A stretch of 64,000 nucleotides of DNA from Chitinophagaceae bacterium (GCA_023957125.1 JAMLHL010000010.1:1-64000), one strand, 5' to 3'; shown: positions 52,796-61,933, counted from the stretch's first letter. Notes: generated by a model from the letters alone, not told the origin. Program-made: numbers and translations.

Positions 52796-53043
52796 CCGAA
52801 GAAAAATTTGGCTTAGTCCTTATTACTAACGGGTGTAATGCCTTGTTTGAAAATGGCTGGAACCCACTGATCCGGGATGTAGCACGGGTTTTATACAATA
52901 ATTTTATTAAATAAGTGCTGAGTTCCGCGGACCCTTTGGTTCAGCTCCCATTGGTTCGTGTCCCAGGAACCATAAACGCAATCCATTTATCCTGATAGTT
53001 TCAGTATTTTTATTTCCACAATACATAAAAATCACTTTGCCGT
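52796..53043. other. Region between the IS and the GH42-like gene; contains a tRNA-Val-like fragment
   Basis: No gene is seen. At 52925-52935 the 11 bases CCGCGGACCCT are identical to the T-stem/variable-region boundary of tRNA-Val at 56344-56354, and GGTTCAGCTCCCA follows shortly after, as if scrambled from the same tRNA. The match may be a further damaged copy or chance. Confidence 0.3.
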
Positions 53044-55401
53044 ATGCGTTCGCTCCGCTTCATCAAAAAACTATTGGGTAGAACCCGTTCTTTCGTGTTG
53101 GTATTTCTGGTGGCCGGCTTGGTCTTTTCCTGCAGCCCGCAGGAAAATAAGCAAGCCGGTCAAAAATATGAAGTACGGCAGGGAGAGGTGAAAATGTACC
53201 ACAATCGCCCCACTGTTTTTATCAATGGCGAGCCGGCGACTCCTTTACTGTATGTCTTGGTTGACCGGCGATTTTCCTGGTTTCCCCTGCCACAGCAAAA
53301 CATTAAACAGTTTGCCGATATTGCCGGTATTAAACTGTTTCAAATTGATGTGTATCTGGATGATGTCTGGTTTTCGGATGATTCTTTTAAACTGGATACC
53401 GCGGTAATGCAGTTGCGGGGCGTATTAGATGTAGTACCCGACGCCGCTATCTTTATGCGCTTACACGTAAATGCCCCGCGTTGGTGGCAGGCAAAGCATC
53501 CGGAAGAATCCGTGGAATATGGAGATACCGTTGCCGTCGGGAAAGGTGATCCCACCCAAACCTGGCTGGAAGGCGATGTATACAATGTATCGCGGTTCAG
53601 TCTGGCTTCGCAGAAATGGATAAGTTCGGCTTCCGCGATGGTAAGCCGGTTTTGCCGGGAGCTTTCCGCCACGCCGGAAGGAAACGCCCTGGTGGGGATC
53701 CAGGTGGCTTCGGGAGTATACGGGGAATGGCATTATTTCGGGTTTATGAACAATGATCCGGACTTAAGTGTACCGATGACCCGTTATTTCAGAGAGTGGC
53801 TGAAAAGAAAATATAAAACCGAAGCGGCGCTGCAAAAAGCCTGGGCATCCGGCAGGGTTACCTTCGAAACAGCGGAAGTGCCGGGCAGCCTTGAACGAAA
53901 CACCACCCGCTACGGCGTTTTCAGAGATCCCGAAAAAGAGCGTAAGGTGATAGATTATTTTGAAGCGCAGCATGTACTGGTGGCAGAGGATATCCTTCAT
54001 TTCTGTAAGCTGGTAAAGGAAAGCTGGCCAAGACCCATCATTACCGGGTCTTTTTATGGTTACTTTTATTCCCTTTTCGGGCGGGAAGCCGCCGGAGGAC
54101 ATTTGGCCATAGATACCATCCTGAAGTCTCCCTATATTGATTACCTCGCTTCTCCACAGGCTTATTATCCCGATCATGAAGCCACAGGAGACCCCTACCA
54201 TTCCCGCGCCCTGCTGGAATCTATCCGGCTAAACGGGAAGTTGTTTCTTGAGGAAATGGATCAGGCGCCTCCTTTGACGGAAGAAGACGATCCGGGTTAT
54301 GCGGCCTCTTTAAAGGAATCCATCTCCCTGGTAAGGCGCAATACCATGCACACGGCTACGAAGGGGATGGGGATGTGGTTTTATGACTTCGGACTTCCGT
54401 CAAGCGGTATAGATCCAGAGAAAGAGTGGAGGAAGCAAAAGATTACCGATGGCTTCTGGAACCGTCCGGACATGATGGAAGATATCCGCAAGATAAAGGA
54501 AGTTCTGGATGAAAATTTAAACAGCCCCTATGTTTCGGATGCAGATGTACTTATGGTTTATGATACCCGCAGTTTTTATGCTTTGGTAAGTCAGGCCAAC
54601 AAAACGGTGATCACGGATGTGTTGATCAACTGGACGCTCACCAATGCGATGAAAGCGGGGATTGTGTTTGATGCCGTGTATTTAAGCGATTTGGATAAGG
54701 TGGATTTGTCGAGATACAAAGTGGTTGTTTTCAATAACACTTTTGTGCTGAACGAATCACAACGCAATCTTATCCGCGATAAAGTGATGAAGGATAAGCG
54801 CGATATTATTTGGTTCTATGCACCCGGATATTCAGACGGAACAAAACTTGATCCCGCATATGTCAGCGAACTTACCGGGATGAACCTGTCCCTTGCAGAC
54901 AACGCTACCTTACCCGTTATAAAAACAACTGCGCTCACCGGCAAGCCAACGATCCTGGATATCCGGAGGAAACCCGTGAAGGCAGCCGGCAAGCCGCTTT
55001 CCGTTCGGATTAATAAAGATTTCCCCTGGCATCCGCTGTTTTATGTCAATGATAAGGATGCCCTTTCATTGGGTGTTTACGCGTCTGATAACAAGACGGC
55101 GATAGCTAAAAAAGAGCTGGGAGATTGTACTTCGTGGTATGTGGCGTTACCGTCGTACGATCCGGCGTTGATGCGGGGATTGTTAGAACGTTCCCGGGCG
55201 CATATATTTAACAGGGATGGAGTGATCGTTTATTCCGGGAGTGGATTGTTATCGGCGCATACTAAGAACAGAGGGGTAAAAGAGATCACCCTGCGGAACG
55301 GCAAGGTAGTGGTGTTGAATATGGATGATAATTCAACCTTTATTTTAAACAACATAACAGGGGAGGTGCTTTTAGGGAATGTGGTATCAGGAAAGAAATA
55401 G
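53044..55401 (+). CDS. Surface lipoprotein glycoside hydrolase, GH42 beta-galactosidase-like
   Basis: A 785-residue exported lipoprotein (signal helix VLVFLVAGLVFSC; lipobox Cys near residue 30). The N-terminal two thirds form a GH-A TIM barrel similar to GH42: candidate acid/base Glu228 in GVYGEWHYFGF and candidate nucleophile Glu403 or Glu404 in LFLEEMDQAPP. The C-terminal third resembles the beta-galactosidase trimerisation domain (VDLSRYKVVVFNNTFVLN). The residue before Glu228 is Gly, not the Asn of classic GH42, so the substrate may differ. No SusC/SusD or other glycan genes are adjacent. Confidence 0.75.
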   Translation: MRSLRFIKKLLGRTRSFVLVFLVAGLVFSCSPQENKQAGQKYEVRQGEVKMYHNRPTVFINGEPATPLLYVLVDRRFSWFPLPQQNIKQFADIAGIKLFQIDVYLDDVWFSDDSFKLDTAVMQLRGVLDVVPDAAIFMRLHVNAPRWWQAKHPEESVEYGDTVAVGKGDPTQTWLEGDVYNVSRFSLASQKWISSASAMVSRFCRELSATPEGNALVGIQVASGVYGEWHYFGFMNNDPDLSVPMTRYFREWLKRKYKTEAALQKAWASGRVTFETAEVPGSLERNTTRYGVFRDPEKERKVIDYFEAQHVLVAEDILHFCKLVKESWPRPIITGSFYGYFYSLFGREAAGGHLAIDTILKSPYIDYLASPQAYYPDHEATGDPYHSRALLESIRLNGKLFLEEMDQAPPLTEEDDPGYAASLKESISLVRRNTMHTATKGMGMWFYDFGLPSSGIDPEKEWRKQKITDGFWNRPDMMEDIRKIKEVLDENLNSPYVSDADVLMVYDTRSFYALVSQANKTVITDVLINWTLTNAMKAGIVFDAVYLSDLDKVDLSRYKVVVFNNTFVLNESQRNLIRDKVMKDKRDIIWFYAPGYSDGTKLDPAYVSELTGMNLSLADNATLPVIKTTALTGKPTILDIRRKPVKAAGKPLSVRINKDFPWHPLFYVNDKDALSLGVYASDNKTAIAKKELGDCTSWYVALPSYDPALMRGLLERSRAHIFNRDGVIVYSGSGLLSAHTKNRGVKEITLRNGKVVVLNMDDNSTFILNNITGEVLLGNVVSGKK

Positions 55402-55437
55402 GATTGGCTTTCGGGGAAGGGTAGGGGCTTCGTGGTA

Positions 55438-55976
55438 CTAAGGTTCGAAAGAAAAAATATTATCTAATAACGTAGAATTGGTTTTACCGTTTTCCGTCGG
55501 AATTTTTTCAAATGCAGTGTTTTTTAATGCGTAACCCTGCACAGACAGCGGGTCAGGTGCAACAATCCAGTATTCCTTCACTCCGTGGCGTTCGTAGATG
55601 TTTTTTTTCTCTTTTAAATCGTATTGAGCGGTAGTGGGGGACAGGATTTCTATCACAAGGTCGGGAGCGCCGTATAACCCATCTTCCTGAATCGAAGGCA
55701 GGCTTTTGTTGCTGATAAAATGATGTCGGGGTGAAAGACGTTTTCCTTATCCAGATGCACGTCATATGCAGCCAGTCTGACTACCCGTAATGGCTTCTTT
55801 TTTACGAAAGTTCCAATTAGGAAATGGATTTCTCCCAAGATTCGCTGATGTTGATCAAGAGGCGCTGCAGCCCTGACTAAGTTATTTTTGATAACCTGGG
55901 CAAGTGTGCCTTCGGGAAGATTCTTAAACACTTCCAGCATAGTCCACGGGGTAACGGCTCCTGTACTCATAACCAT
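55438..55976 (-). pseudogene. Frameshifted Uma2-family (DUF820) endonuclease gene
   Basis: Two consecutive minus-strand frames together match one Uma2 protein of about 180 residues. The N-terminal frame ends its homology at VHLDKENVFHPDII. After a shift of one base the other frame continues as FISNKSLPSIQEDGLYGAPD then LVIEILSPTTAQYDLKEKKN. The break lies in a run of four A at 55717-55720 (plus strand); one missing base there would restore the frame. Uma2 proteins have a restriction-endonuclease fold and unclear function. A sequencing error in the homopolymer is an alternative to a true pseudogene. Confidence 0.8.
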
Positions 55977-56036
55977 TTCTTTACTTTCGTGAATTTACAC
56001 ATTTAGATGCTCTCCTCAAAATCGTTACTGCTAAAG

Positions 56037-56129
56037 TGGGAGCACTACTTGCCCCGCAACTAAGCGGGGCGGGTTCGAACCGCGGACCCTCCCGCTCCCG
56101 ATAGCCATCGGGACGGGATGCTCTGAACC
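56037..56129 (-). pseudogene. Damaged tRNA-Val(UAC) copy with two palindromic insertions (copy D)
   Basis: On the minus strand it keeps the T-arm (GCGGTTCGAACCC), the variable region and the 3' acceptor end (TGCTCCCA). The anticodon stem-loop is replaced by a 27-base palindromic insert (56091-56117, core TCCCGAT-AGCC-ATCGGGA). A second insert with GCCCCGC/GCGGGGC arms (56046-56070) sits between T-arm and acceptor. The D-arm and 5' acceptor are missing. It cannot act as a tRNA. Confidence 0.75.
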
Positions 56130-56323
56130 AACCGGGCTTTTGTTTTCAAAAAGCCATGGAAGGAACAAGTCAGGATATTCCCGACCCCTGAAGAATATCT
56201 AACCCGATCGTCGCTATAATGAAGACTTTGCACCCTGAAAGAAGAAAAGTGTAGATCAGATTGTATGTGAAAGTATAAAAAGGAAAAGGGCTTCATTTTC
56301 ATGAAACCCTTTCTGTTATAAAG

Positions 56324-56398
56324 TGGGAGCACACGGGTTCGAACCGCGGACCCTCTGCTTGTAAGGCAGATGCTCTGAACCAGCTGAGCTATGCTCCC
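56324..56398 (-). tRNA. tRNA-Val (anticodon UAC)
   Basis: A 75-base complete cloverleaf on the minus strand: acceptor GGGAGCA/TGCTCCC, D-arm GCTCAGCTGGTTCAGAGC, anticodon stem TCTGC/GCAGA with loop CTTACAA (anticodon UAC), and T-arm CGCGG-TTCGAAC-CCGTG. CCA is not encoded. It is the only intact member of a cluster of four tRNA-Val-related sequences and is presumably the functional one. Confidence 0.95.
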
Positions 56399-56422
56399 AA
56401 TATTTTTTAGAACTACATTTTT

Positions 56423-56492
56423 AACCGCGGACCCTCTGCTTGTAAGGCAGATGCTCTGAACCTCCCGAATCTTCGGGATGAGCTATGCTCCC
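56423..56492 (-). pseudogene. Damaged tRNA-Val(UAC) copy with a D-arm palindrome (copy B)
   Basis: It is identical to the intact tRNA in the acceptor 5' side and anticodon arm, but three bases of the D-loop are replaced by TCCCGAA-TC-TTCGGGA (56463-56478). The match ends in the T-arm at GCGGTT, so the 3' quarter is missing. The 41 bases spanning its junction with the next copy are repeated exactly (56394-56434 and 56489-56529), which marks tandem duplication. Confidence 0.8.
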
Positions 56493-56516
56493 AATATTTT
56501 TTAGAACTACATTTTT

Positions 56517-56598
56517 AACCGCGGACCCTCCCGCTCCCGATAGCCATCGGGACGGGATGCTCTAAACCTCCCGAACCTTCGGGATGAGCTATGCCCCC
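56517..56598 (-). pseudogene. Damaged tRNA-Val copy with D-arm and anticodon-arm palindromes (copy C)
   Basis: It has the D-arm insert TCCCGAA-CC-TTCGGGA (56569-56584) at the same place as copy B. The 15-base anticodon stem-loop is replaced by the same 27-base palindromic insert as copy D (56530-56556). The T-arm and 3' acceptor are missing, and the acceptor has one base changed (ATGCCCCC for ATGCTCCC on the plus strand). Not functional as a tRNA. Confidence 0.8.
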
Positions 56599-56721
56599 GA
56601 TATTTTATAGAACTGTCAATGATTGTTTTCCAAAGGGAGTGCAAAGATAAGCGTTCGGGAATTATAGCAAAATTTTTTTCCTTTAAAATCATATAAAATA
56701 GCCGGCGGATTTTCTATTGTG

Positions 56722-58140
56722 TTATGGAAAGATGCCCAGCTCCGTATAGCTGGTTGCCACTTTATTGATCGCCACTACATACGCTGCTGTACGCATGTCC
56801 GGGATTCGGGGGTTGGCCTTCCAGGTATCAATGATCTCATGGGTGGCGCCGATCATCGTTTCTTCCAGTCCGCTATATACCAGGTCTTCTTCCTCAGGTC
56901 CGTGCAGGATTATTTTTCTTTCCTTTCCATCCACAGTTTTGTCAGTCAGTTTTTCTATTTGATAAAGGATGTTCCGGTTTTGATTTTCATTGAATCTTTT
57001 TTCCATTCTTCCGTACCTCACATGACTCAGGTTTTTCAACCACTCAAAATAACTGACCGTTACCCCTCCGGCATTGAGATAGATATCCGGCACCACCAGC
57101 GTTCCCCTTTCTATAAAAACTTTATCTGCTTCAGGGGTAAGCGGGCCATTGGCTGCTTCCGCTACAATCCTGGCTTTTATCCGGGGAGCATTTTTTCCGT
57201 TAATTACATTTTCGAGCGCTGCCGGAATTACAATATCACAATCCAATTCCAATGCCTCGGCAGTACGTGCTATATTGGTGGCACCTGGAAAATGAAGGAT
57301 GCTCCCTGTTTTCATTCTGTGCTCCCGAACTTCATCCTCGTTTAAACCTTCTTCTTTAAAAATAGCTCCTTCATATTCAGCAAGGGCGATGAGTTTAGCA
57401 CCTCCCTGGCGGAAAAATTTCGCGGTATGATAGCCTACATTGCCTAATCCCTGTACAATTACCCGCTTTCCTTCAATCCCTACCGGTAGCCCGGCTTTTT
57501 CCATCATCTCCGGGATGGAACACATCTCCCGGATGCCGTAAAATATGCCCAAACCGGTGGCTTCTTTTCTGCCGCGAACACCTCCCTGAGAAACCGGCTT
57601 GCCTGTAACGCAGCCAAGTGCATCAATCTCACCGGGTTTCATACTCGTATAGGTATCTAATATCCAGGCCATTTCCCTTTCTCCCGTACCGTAATCGGGT
57701 GCAGGAACATCAATACCCGGTCCTATGAAATTCTTTTTGATCAGCTCGTGGGTATATCGGCGCGTAATTTTTTCCAACTCGTAAGTGCTGTATTTTTTTG
57801 GGTCAATATTAATACCTCCCTTTGCCCCGCCGAAAGGAACATTTACCACGGCACATTTGTAGGTCATCAAAGCGGCAAGCGCCATTACTTCATCCAGATC
57901 AACCGTAGTAGAAAAACGGATGCCTCCCTTACAAGGTGTTTTATGGTGAGAGTGCTGTACGCGATAAGCTTCTATTACTTCAATTTTTTCTCCGATCTTA
58001 ACGGGAAACTGCATCCGGTAAACCGAATTGCATTGTTTGATCTGTTCTAAAATACCGGGATCCCAGGTGGTGAATTTTGCGGCTTTGTCGAAGTTGGCTA
58101 AAACAGCACCAAAGAAGCTATATCCCTCTGAGGTAGGCAT
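56722..58140 (-). CDS. Glutamate dehydrogenase (Glu/Leu/Phe/Val dehydrogenase family)
   Basis: A 472-residue oxidative deaminase. The substrate-binding lysine regions are [11 protein letters not shown] and [17 protein letters not shown], and the [20 protein letters not shown] segment carries the catalytic aspartate. The Rossmann motif [17 protein letters not shown] begins the NAD(P) domain. Length and motifs fit the hexameric bacterial GDH, which interconverts glutamate and 2-oxoglutarate plus ammonia. Cofactor preference is not fixed here. It lies downstream of the ccm genes on the same strand with a 60-base gap. Confidence 0.93.
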   Translation of the reverse strand: MPTSEGYSFFGAVLANFDKAAKFTTWDPGILEQIKQCNSVYRMQFPVKIGEKIEVIEAYRVQHSHHKTPCKGGIRFSTTVDLDEVMALAALMTYKCAVVNVPFGGAKGGINIDPKKYSTYELEKITRRYTHELIKKNFIGPGIDVPAPDYGTGEREMAWILDTYTSMKPGEIDALGCVTGKPVSQGGVRGRKEATGLGIFYGIREMCSIPEMMEKAGLPVGIEGKRVIVQGLGNVGYHTAKFFRQGGAKLIALAEYEGAIFKEEGLNEDEVREHRMKTGSILHFPGATNIARTAEALELDCDIVIPAALENVINGKNAPRIKARIVAEAANGPLTPEADKVFIERGTLVVPDIYLNAGGVTVSYFEWLKNLSHVRYGRMEKRFNENQNRNILYQIEKLTDKTVDGKERKIILHGPEEEDLVYSGLEETMIGATHEIIDTWKANPRIPDMRTAAYVVAINKVATSYTELGIFP

Positions 58141-58201
58141 ACGACTGAATTTTTTAAGATTTCAATAATATTAAGGGCGGGTTACAAACCGGATAGTAGT
58201 A

Positions 58202-58429
58202 TCATTTTTGATTTTCCTTCTTTTCAAGGCGACTTACTTTTCTATCTATACTGATGAGGAAGAGAAGTAATCCAATAAATGCGATTGCAAGTACGGCAAC
58301 TACCACGTATATTTTTCCACTGCTGCGTAATCCATCCGCCATCTCCACTTTCTCCTGGGCCTCCCCAAATCGGCCAAACGTAAATAACAAACCGGCTAAG
58401 AGTAACTTTTTGGCAAATGAATTATGCAT
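58202..58429 (-). CDS. ccmD: CcmD-family small membrane protein
   Basis: A 75-residue protein with an N-terminal hydrophobic stretch, one strong membrane helix (VVVAVLAIAFIGLLLFLISI) and a short charged tail (DRKVSRLEKKENQK). The size and place directly after ccmC (8-base overlap with its 3' end) fit CcmD, which helps release heme-loaded CcmE from the CcmABC exporter. Many such proteins are recognised only by context, so the call rests mainly on position. Confidence 0.75.
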   Translation of the reverse strand: MHNSFAKKLLLAGLLFTFGRFGEAQEKVEMADGLRSSGKIYVVVAVLAIAFIGLLLFLISIDRKVSRLEKKENQK

Positions 58430-59090
58430 GTAAAAGGTTTTTGTCTTCTATTTTACGAAGCCGGGTGATGACGGTGCTGATCCATACACCCAGCAGGATA
58501 AAGCCCGGCACGGCAGCGGGCCAGAAAATCATTCTCATACGCGCATCCATATCCCTGGGATCGGCGCCGGGATTTCCCATACCACCGGGATGCAGGGATT
58601 CCATCATACGGGGAATGATCCATAACGCGGGCAGCAGCATTACAAAAGCGAATATATTATAAACCGCTCCAACCCTTGCCCGTTTATCAATATCAGGGAT
58701 TGAATTTCTCAAAACGAAATACGCTGCATAGATCAATAAGGCAATGGCAGCGCCTATTTGCTTGATATCGTTGCTCCACGCTTTTCCCCAGGTATAGTTG
58801 GCCCATACAGCGCCTGTAATGATACCTAAAATTCCGAAAACGATCCCTGTGGAGGCATAAGAGGTGGCCTTTATATCACTCACTAAATCGGGTTTCCGTA
58901 AAAAACGGATGGAATGAAAAACCGAGGCGCCGCAGAGCGCCATCATACCGAACCAAAGTGGAACGTGGAAGTATATATTTCTGATGGATTCATTTAGTAT
59001 GGCTTTCCTGGGCACGTTTATCAGCAATCCGCCGATAATGGTATATAAAAGCATGACAATGCAGAGCGCTTTCCACCATGATTTTTTCAT
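58422..59090 (-). CDS. ccmC: Heme exporter subunit CcmC (cytochrome c assembly)
   Basis: A 222-residue membrane protein with six predicted helices. Histidine and tryptophan motifs of the heme-handling family are visible: NIYFHVPLWFGMM and YTWGKAWSNDIKQIG, a variant of the WWD/WG-rich periplasmic loop, and PALWIIPRMMES with its own aromatic. It transfers heme to the chaperone CcmE. It lies between ccmB and ccmD on the same strand, in the usual order. Confidence 0.88.
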   Translation of the reverse strand: MKKSWWKALCIVMLLYTIIGGLLINVPRKAILNESIRNIYFHVPLWFGMMALCGASVFHSIRFLRKPDLVSDIKATSYASTGIVFGILGIITGAVWANYTWGKAWSNDIKQIGAAIALLIYAAYFVLRNSIPDIDKRARVGAVYNIFAFVMLLPALWIIPRMMESLHPGGMGNPGADPRDMDARMRMIFWPAAVPGFILLGVWISTVITRLRKIEDKNLLHA

Positions 59091-59149
59091 TCTTCGATCT
59101 GAAATTTAATAGCACAAACCTACATCAAATTCACGAATGAACCATAAGA

Positions 59150-59812
59150 TTAATCTTTCCATAAAAATGGGAACAGGATAACCGCCATAATAATCACCAG
59201 CGCATCCAGTCCGCACAGCAGCCAAATCATATCCGATAAGGCGCCGGTCTGAAAGGCTTCACCCATACCGGCTTTGGAGATACGCATCAGCAGCAGCAAT
59301 TGCGGAATAATAACGGGAAAACCCATGATCGCCATGAGGGAGGCTTGTTGCTGCGCTTTGGAAGCGATGGCGGCCAGCATCGTAAAAACAAAACTGAGAC
59401 TTGCTGAGCCAATACATACAATGCCCGTGAACTGCCAGAAATTTACCAATGGGTTTCCCAACAGCAAACGAAACAGCAACAAACTGATCAGGCTCATCAA
59501 CAGCATGATCAGCGTGTTGTACACTAATTTTGCGATGATAAATTGTTGGGCGCCGGCTATCGCATAAAAATATAACATTCTTCCGTGGGTTTCCTGCAGG
59601 AAGCTTTTAGCCACCGCGTTTACACAAATAAACAACTGGATCATCCAGAACAGTCCATTCCATACATGGCTTTCCGGCTGTTCTACCGCGAGGTATAAAA
59701 GAAAGATTGAGGAGCTTACGTACAACAGAACGCCGTAAAATGTGTATTGCTGTCGCAGCTCCAGTAAAATATCTTTTTTCAGCAGGGTACGAATATGATG
59801 GAAAGTATTCAC
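59150..59812 (-). CDS. ccmB: Heme exporter subunit CcmB
   Basis: A 220-residue polytopic membrane protein with about six helices and the CcmB-typical start LLKKDILLELRQQYTFYGVL. FHHIRTLLKKD and FLQETHGRMLYFYAIAGAQQ are the expected conserved cytoplasmic loops. It is the permease part of the CcmAB ATP-binding cassette; ccmA is not adjacent here. It is the first gene of the ccmB-ccmC-ccmD run. Confidence 0.88.
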   Translation of the reverse strand: MNTFHHIRTLLKKDILLELRQQYTFYGVLLYVSSSIFLLYLAVEQPESHVWNGLFWMIQLFICVNAVAKSFLQETHGRMLYFYAIAGAQQFIIAKLVYNTLIMLLMSLISLLLFRLLLGNPLVNFWQFTGIVCIGSASLSFVFTMLAAIASKAQQQASLMAIMGFPVIIPQLLLLMRISKAGMGEAFQTGALSDMIWLLCGLDALVIIMAVILFPFLWKD

Positions 59813-59915
59813 GACGTAAATTTGTGATTATTTTTTGGCAGGCTGTTTGTACCTTCGCGGGAATTTTGTATCATTCCGTTTTTCATTAATATACGCCCAA
59901 AATTACCGTATTCAA

Positions 59916-60602
59916 ATGGAACGTATCGGTGTTTTAATAAATAAACTCGGAGAATTATACCAACAGAATGCCTCTCCTGAACAATTGATCCATGTGGTTC
60001 GAATGCTGCAGACAGAGCTTTTATTGCCCGAATATCAGCAACAGAAGCCGAACCGGAAAAAGATAGCGGTGATGATGCCGGGAGGATTTGGTATTTCCTC
60101 CGCGCTGGAATCACCGGGTAAGACAGCTACGGAAGATTTGGATTTGCCAGGGGTAACCGCTTCAGAGATCAATTTTGAAAACGATGGTAGGGAGGAAAAG
60201 AAACCCCGTTCGGTACCGGTTTTTAATGTGTTGGAGGAAGTACCCACTTTGGCGCATCAGCCTGGGGCGAAAGAGATCAATGAGGTGATAGGAAAAACGG
60301 AACCTTCTTTGAATGAAAAATTGTTTGAACAAAAAAAAGAATTAGCCGAGAAACTGACGGAAGAGCCCTTGAAGGATATTAAAAAAGCGATCGGCGTGAA
60401 CGACCGGTATATTTTTATCACCGAGCTTTTTCGCGGAGATGAAAATATGTATGAGCGATCCTTAAAAACCATCAATCGTTTCTCGATCTATCCCGAAGCT
60501 GAATTCTGGATTTCCCGCGAATTGAAGCTAAAATTAGGATGGCAGGAAAGCCATCCGGCGGTGAAGCAATTTGATCAGCTGGTTAGAAGGCGGTTTCTTT
60601 GA
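59916..60602 (+). CDS. Conserved Bacteroidota protein of unknown function
   Basis: A 228-residue soluble protein. The N-terminal 50 residues are helical (MERIGVLINKLGELYQQNAS). A charged, probably disordered linker (about 50-140) follows. The C-terminal 90 residues (DIKKAIGVNDRYIFITELFR, then FSIYPEAEFWISRELKLKLG) look like a conserved domain found in many Bacteroidota; I cannot name a function. The frame opens at 59835; ATG 59916 is chosen because the upstream codons read as non-coding. It is convergent with the Kdo transferase (28-base overlap). Confidence 0.7.
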   Translation: MERIGVLINKLGELYQQNASPEQLIHVVRMLQTELLLPEYQQQKPNRKKIAVMMPGGFGISSALESPGKTATEDLDLPGVTASEINFENDGREEKKPRSVPVFNVLEEVPTLAHQPGAKEINEVIGKTEPSLNEKLFEQKKELAEKLTEEPLKDIKKAIGVNDRYIFITELFRGDENMYERSLKTINRFSIYPEAEFWISRELKLKLGWQESHPAVKQFDQLVRRRFL

Positions 60603-61870
60603 ATATAATCTACAATAATACGGGTGGCCCCCGCATTGTTGTAAACGAATTGCCGGGCGACTTCCCCTCGTTTTTTCAGCAGAGCCGGATCCTTTTCCAG
60701 GGTGTATATTTCCTTTTCCAGTTCCAGGGCGTTTTCTATGCTTACCGCACCCCCTGCCGCTATCATTTCCACTGCCTCAAAGTTCTGCTGATATACCGGT
60801 CCGAAAAAAACAGGCTTTCCATACACCGCGGCTTCCAGGATATTGTGCAGTCCGGTTTCTCCAAATCCGCCGCCAATATAAGTGATATCGGCATAATGAT
60901 ACAGGCGGGAGAGCATTCCTATATTGTCAATTACGAGGGTATTAATGTTTGCCGGGGTGAGGTCAGATCCGCTGGCTAAAAAACGATCTTTCCCGTTAAA
61001 TTCTGCCTGCCATTCCGAATAAAGTTTTGACCGGGGAAATCGCTTTTGCACGTCTCTGATATTCTCCTTGTCTGTTTCATGCGGCGCTATGATGAACCTG
61101 GTATGGAGGTTCGTTCTCACATAATGGGTCCATTCTTCCTCATCTTCCGGCCAGGTGCTGCCGGCTACTATAATCCTATGCCCTTTACAAAATGCTTCAA
61201 TGGAAGCAATCGGCGAAAACGCTTCCGCAATCCTGATTACCCGGTCAAAACGCGTATCGCCTGCAACCGTTACGTTATGCTCAAAACCTTCCTCTTTCAA
61301 AAACCGCCCGGACGCAGCAGTCTGCACAAAAAAGTGGGTGAAACACTCCAGTAAACTTTTCCGGTATATCCGGTAAAAACGGTTGCCATCCATGATGGTA
61401 CCCGACAGTAACAGCAGTGGAATATCCCGTTGTTTCAATTCCCTGAGATAGTGCATCCAGAACTCATATCTTACCCAGAGAACCAGGGAAGGATGGATAC
61501 TTTGAATGAATTTCCGGGCGTTTAACTTGGTGTCCAAAGGAAGATACAGCACCAATTCGGCATCTTTATAGTGCTTCATATTTTCATAGCCCGAAGGGGA
61601 GAAGAAGGTGAGCACCACGCTCAGGTGGGGATATTTTTTTTTGATTTCTTCCAAAACGGGTCTGCCCTGCTCAAACTCTCCCAGAGAGGCACAGTGCATC
61701 CATACGGTAACCCGGTTATCATTTGGTAACTTCTTCAAACCCTTTCCTAAGTTTTCAAAAAAGTCTCTTCTTCCATCCACCCAGCGCCTGGCTTTGGGAT
61801 TCCAGAGGGAAGCCAGTTTAATGGCAAAGCCGTAGATGAAAATAAACAGGTTGTACAATAATGTGATCAC
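60575..61870 (-). CDS. waaA: 3-deoxy-D-manno-octulosonic acid transferase (Kdo transferase)
   Basis: A 431-residue GT30 enzyme that adds Kdo to lipid IVA in LPS synthesis. The N-terminal anchor (LLYNLFIFIYGFAIKLASLW) is followed by the acceptor loop MHCASLGEFEQGRPVLEEIK with the catalytic glutamate. The C-terminal donor domain has TYIGGGFGETGLHNILEAAV, the conserved GFxxxGxHNxLEP-type motif. The start is GTG at 61870, since no ATG precedes the membrane anchor. The presence of waaA and lptD shows a Kdo-containing LPS. Confidence 0.93.
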   Translation of the reverse strand: MITLLYNLFIFIYGFAIKLASLWNPKARRWVDGRRDFFENLGKGLKKLPNDNRVTVWMHCASLGEFEQGRPVLEEIKKKYPHLSVVLTFFSPSGYENMKHYKDAELVLYLPLDTKLNARKFIQSIHPSLVLWVRYEFWMHYLRELKQRDIPLLLLSGTIMDGNRFYRIYRKSLLECFTHFFVQTAASGRFLKEEGFEHNVTVAGDTRFDRVIRIAEAFSPIASIEAFCKGHRIIVAGSTWPEDEEEWTHYVRTNLHTRFIIAPHETDKENIRDVQKRFPRSKLYSEWQAEFNGKDRFLASGSDLTPANINTLVIDNIGMLSRLYHYADITYIGGGFGETGLHNILEAAVYGKPVFFGPVYQQNFEAVEMIAAGGAVSIENALELEKEIYTLEKDPALLKKRGEVARQFVYNNAGATRIIVDYIQRNRLLTS

Positions 61871-61933
61871 GTTTGAAAGGATTGAAATATGTTACAAAAC
61901 TAATACCAATTATTTATCCTCTTTATATTTTAC

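Noticed and set aside
56037..56598. CRISPR array
   Set aside because: The repeated units are tRNA-derived, only about three and of unequal length, without unique spacers; no cas genes are present.
56507..56692. Short minus frame through the damaged tRNA-Val copies
   Set aside because: Its sequence comes from tRNA pieces and palindromes; no credible protein.
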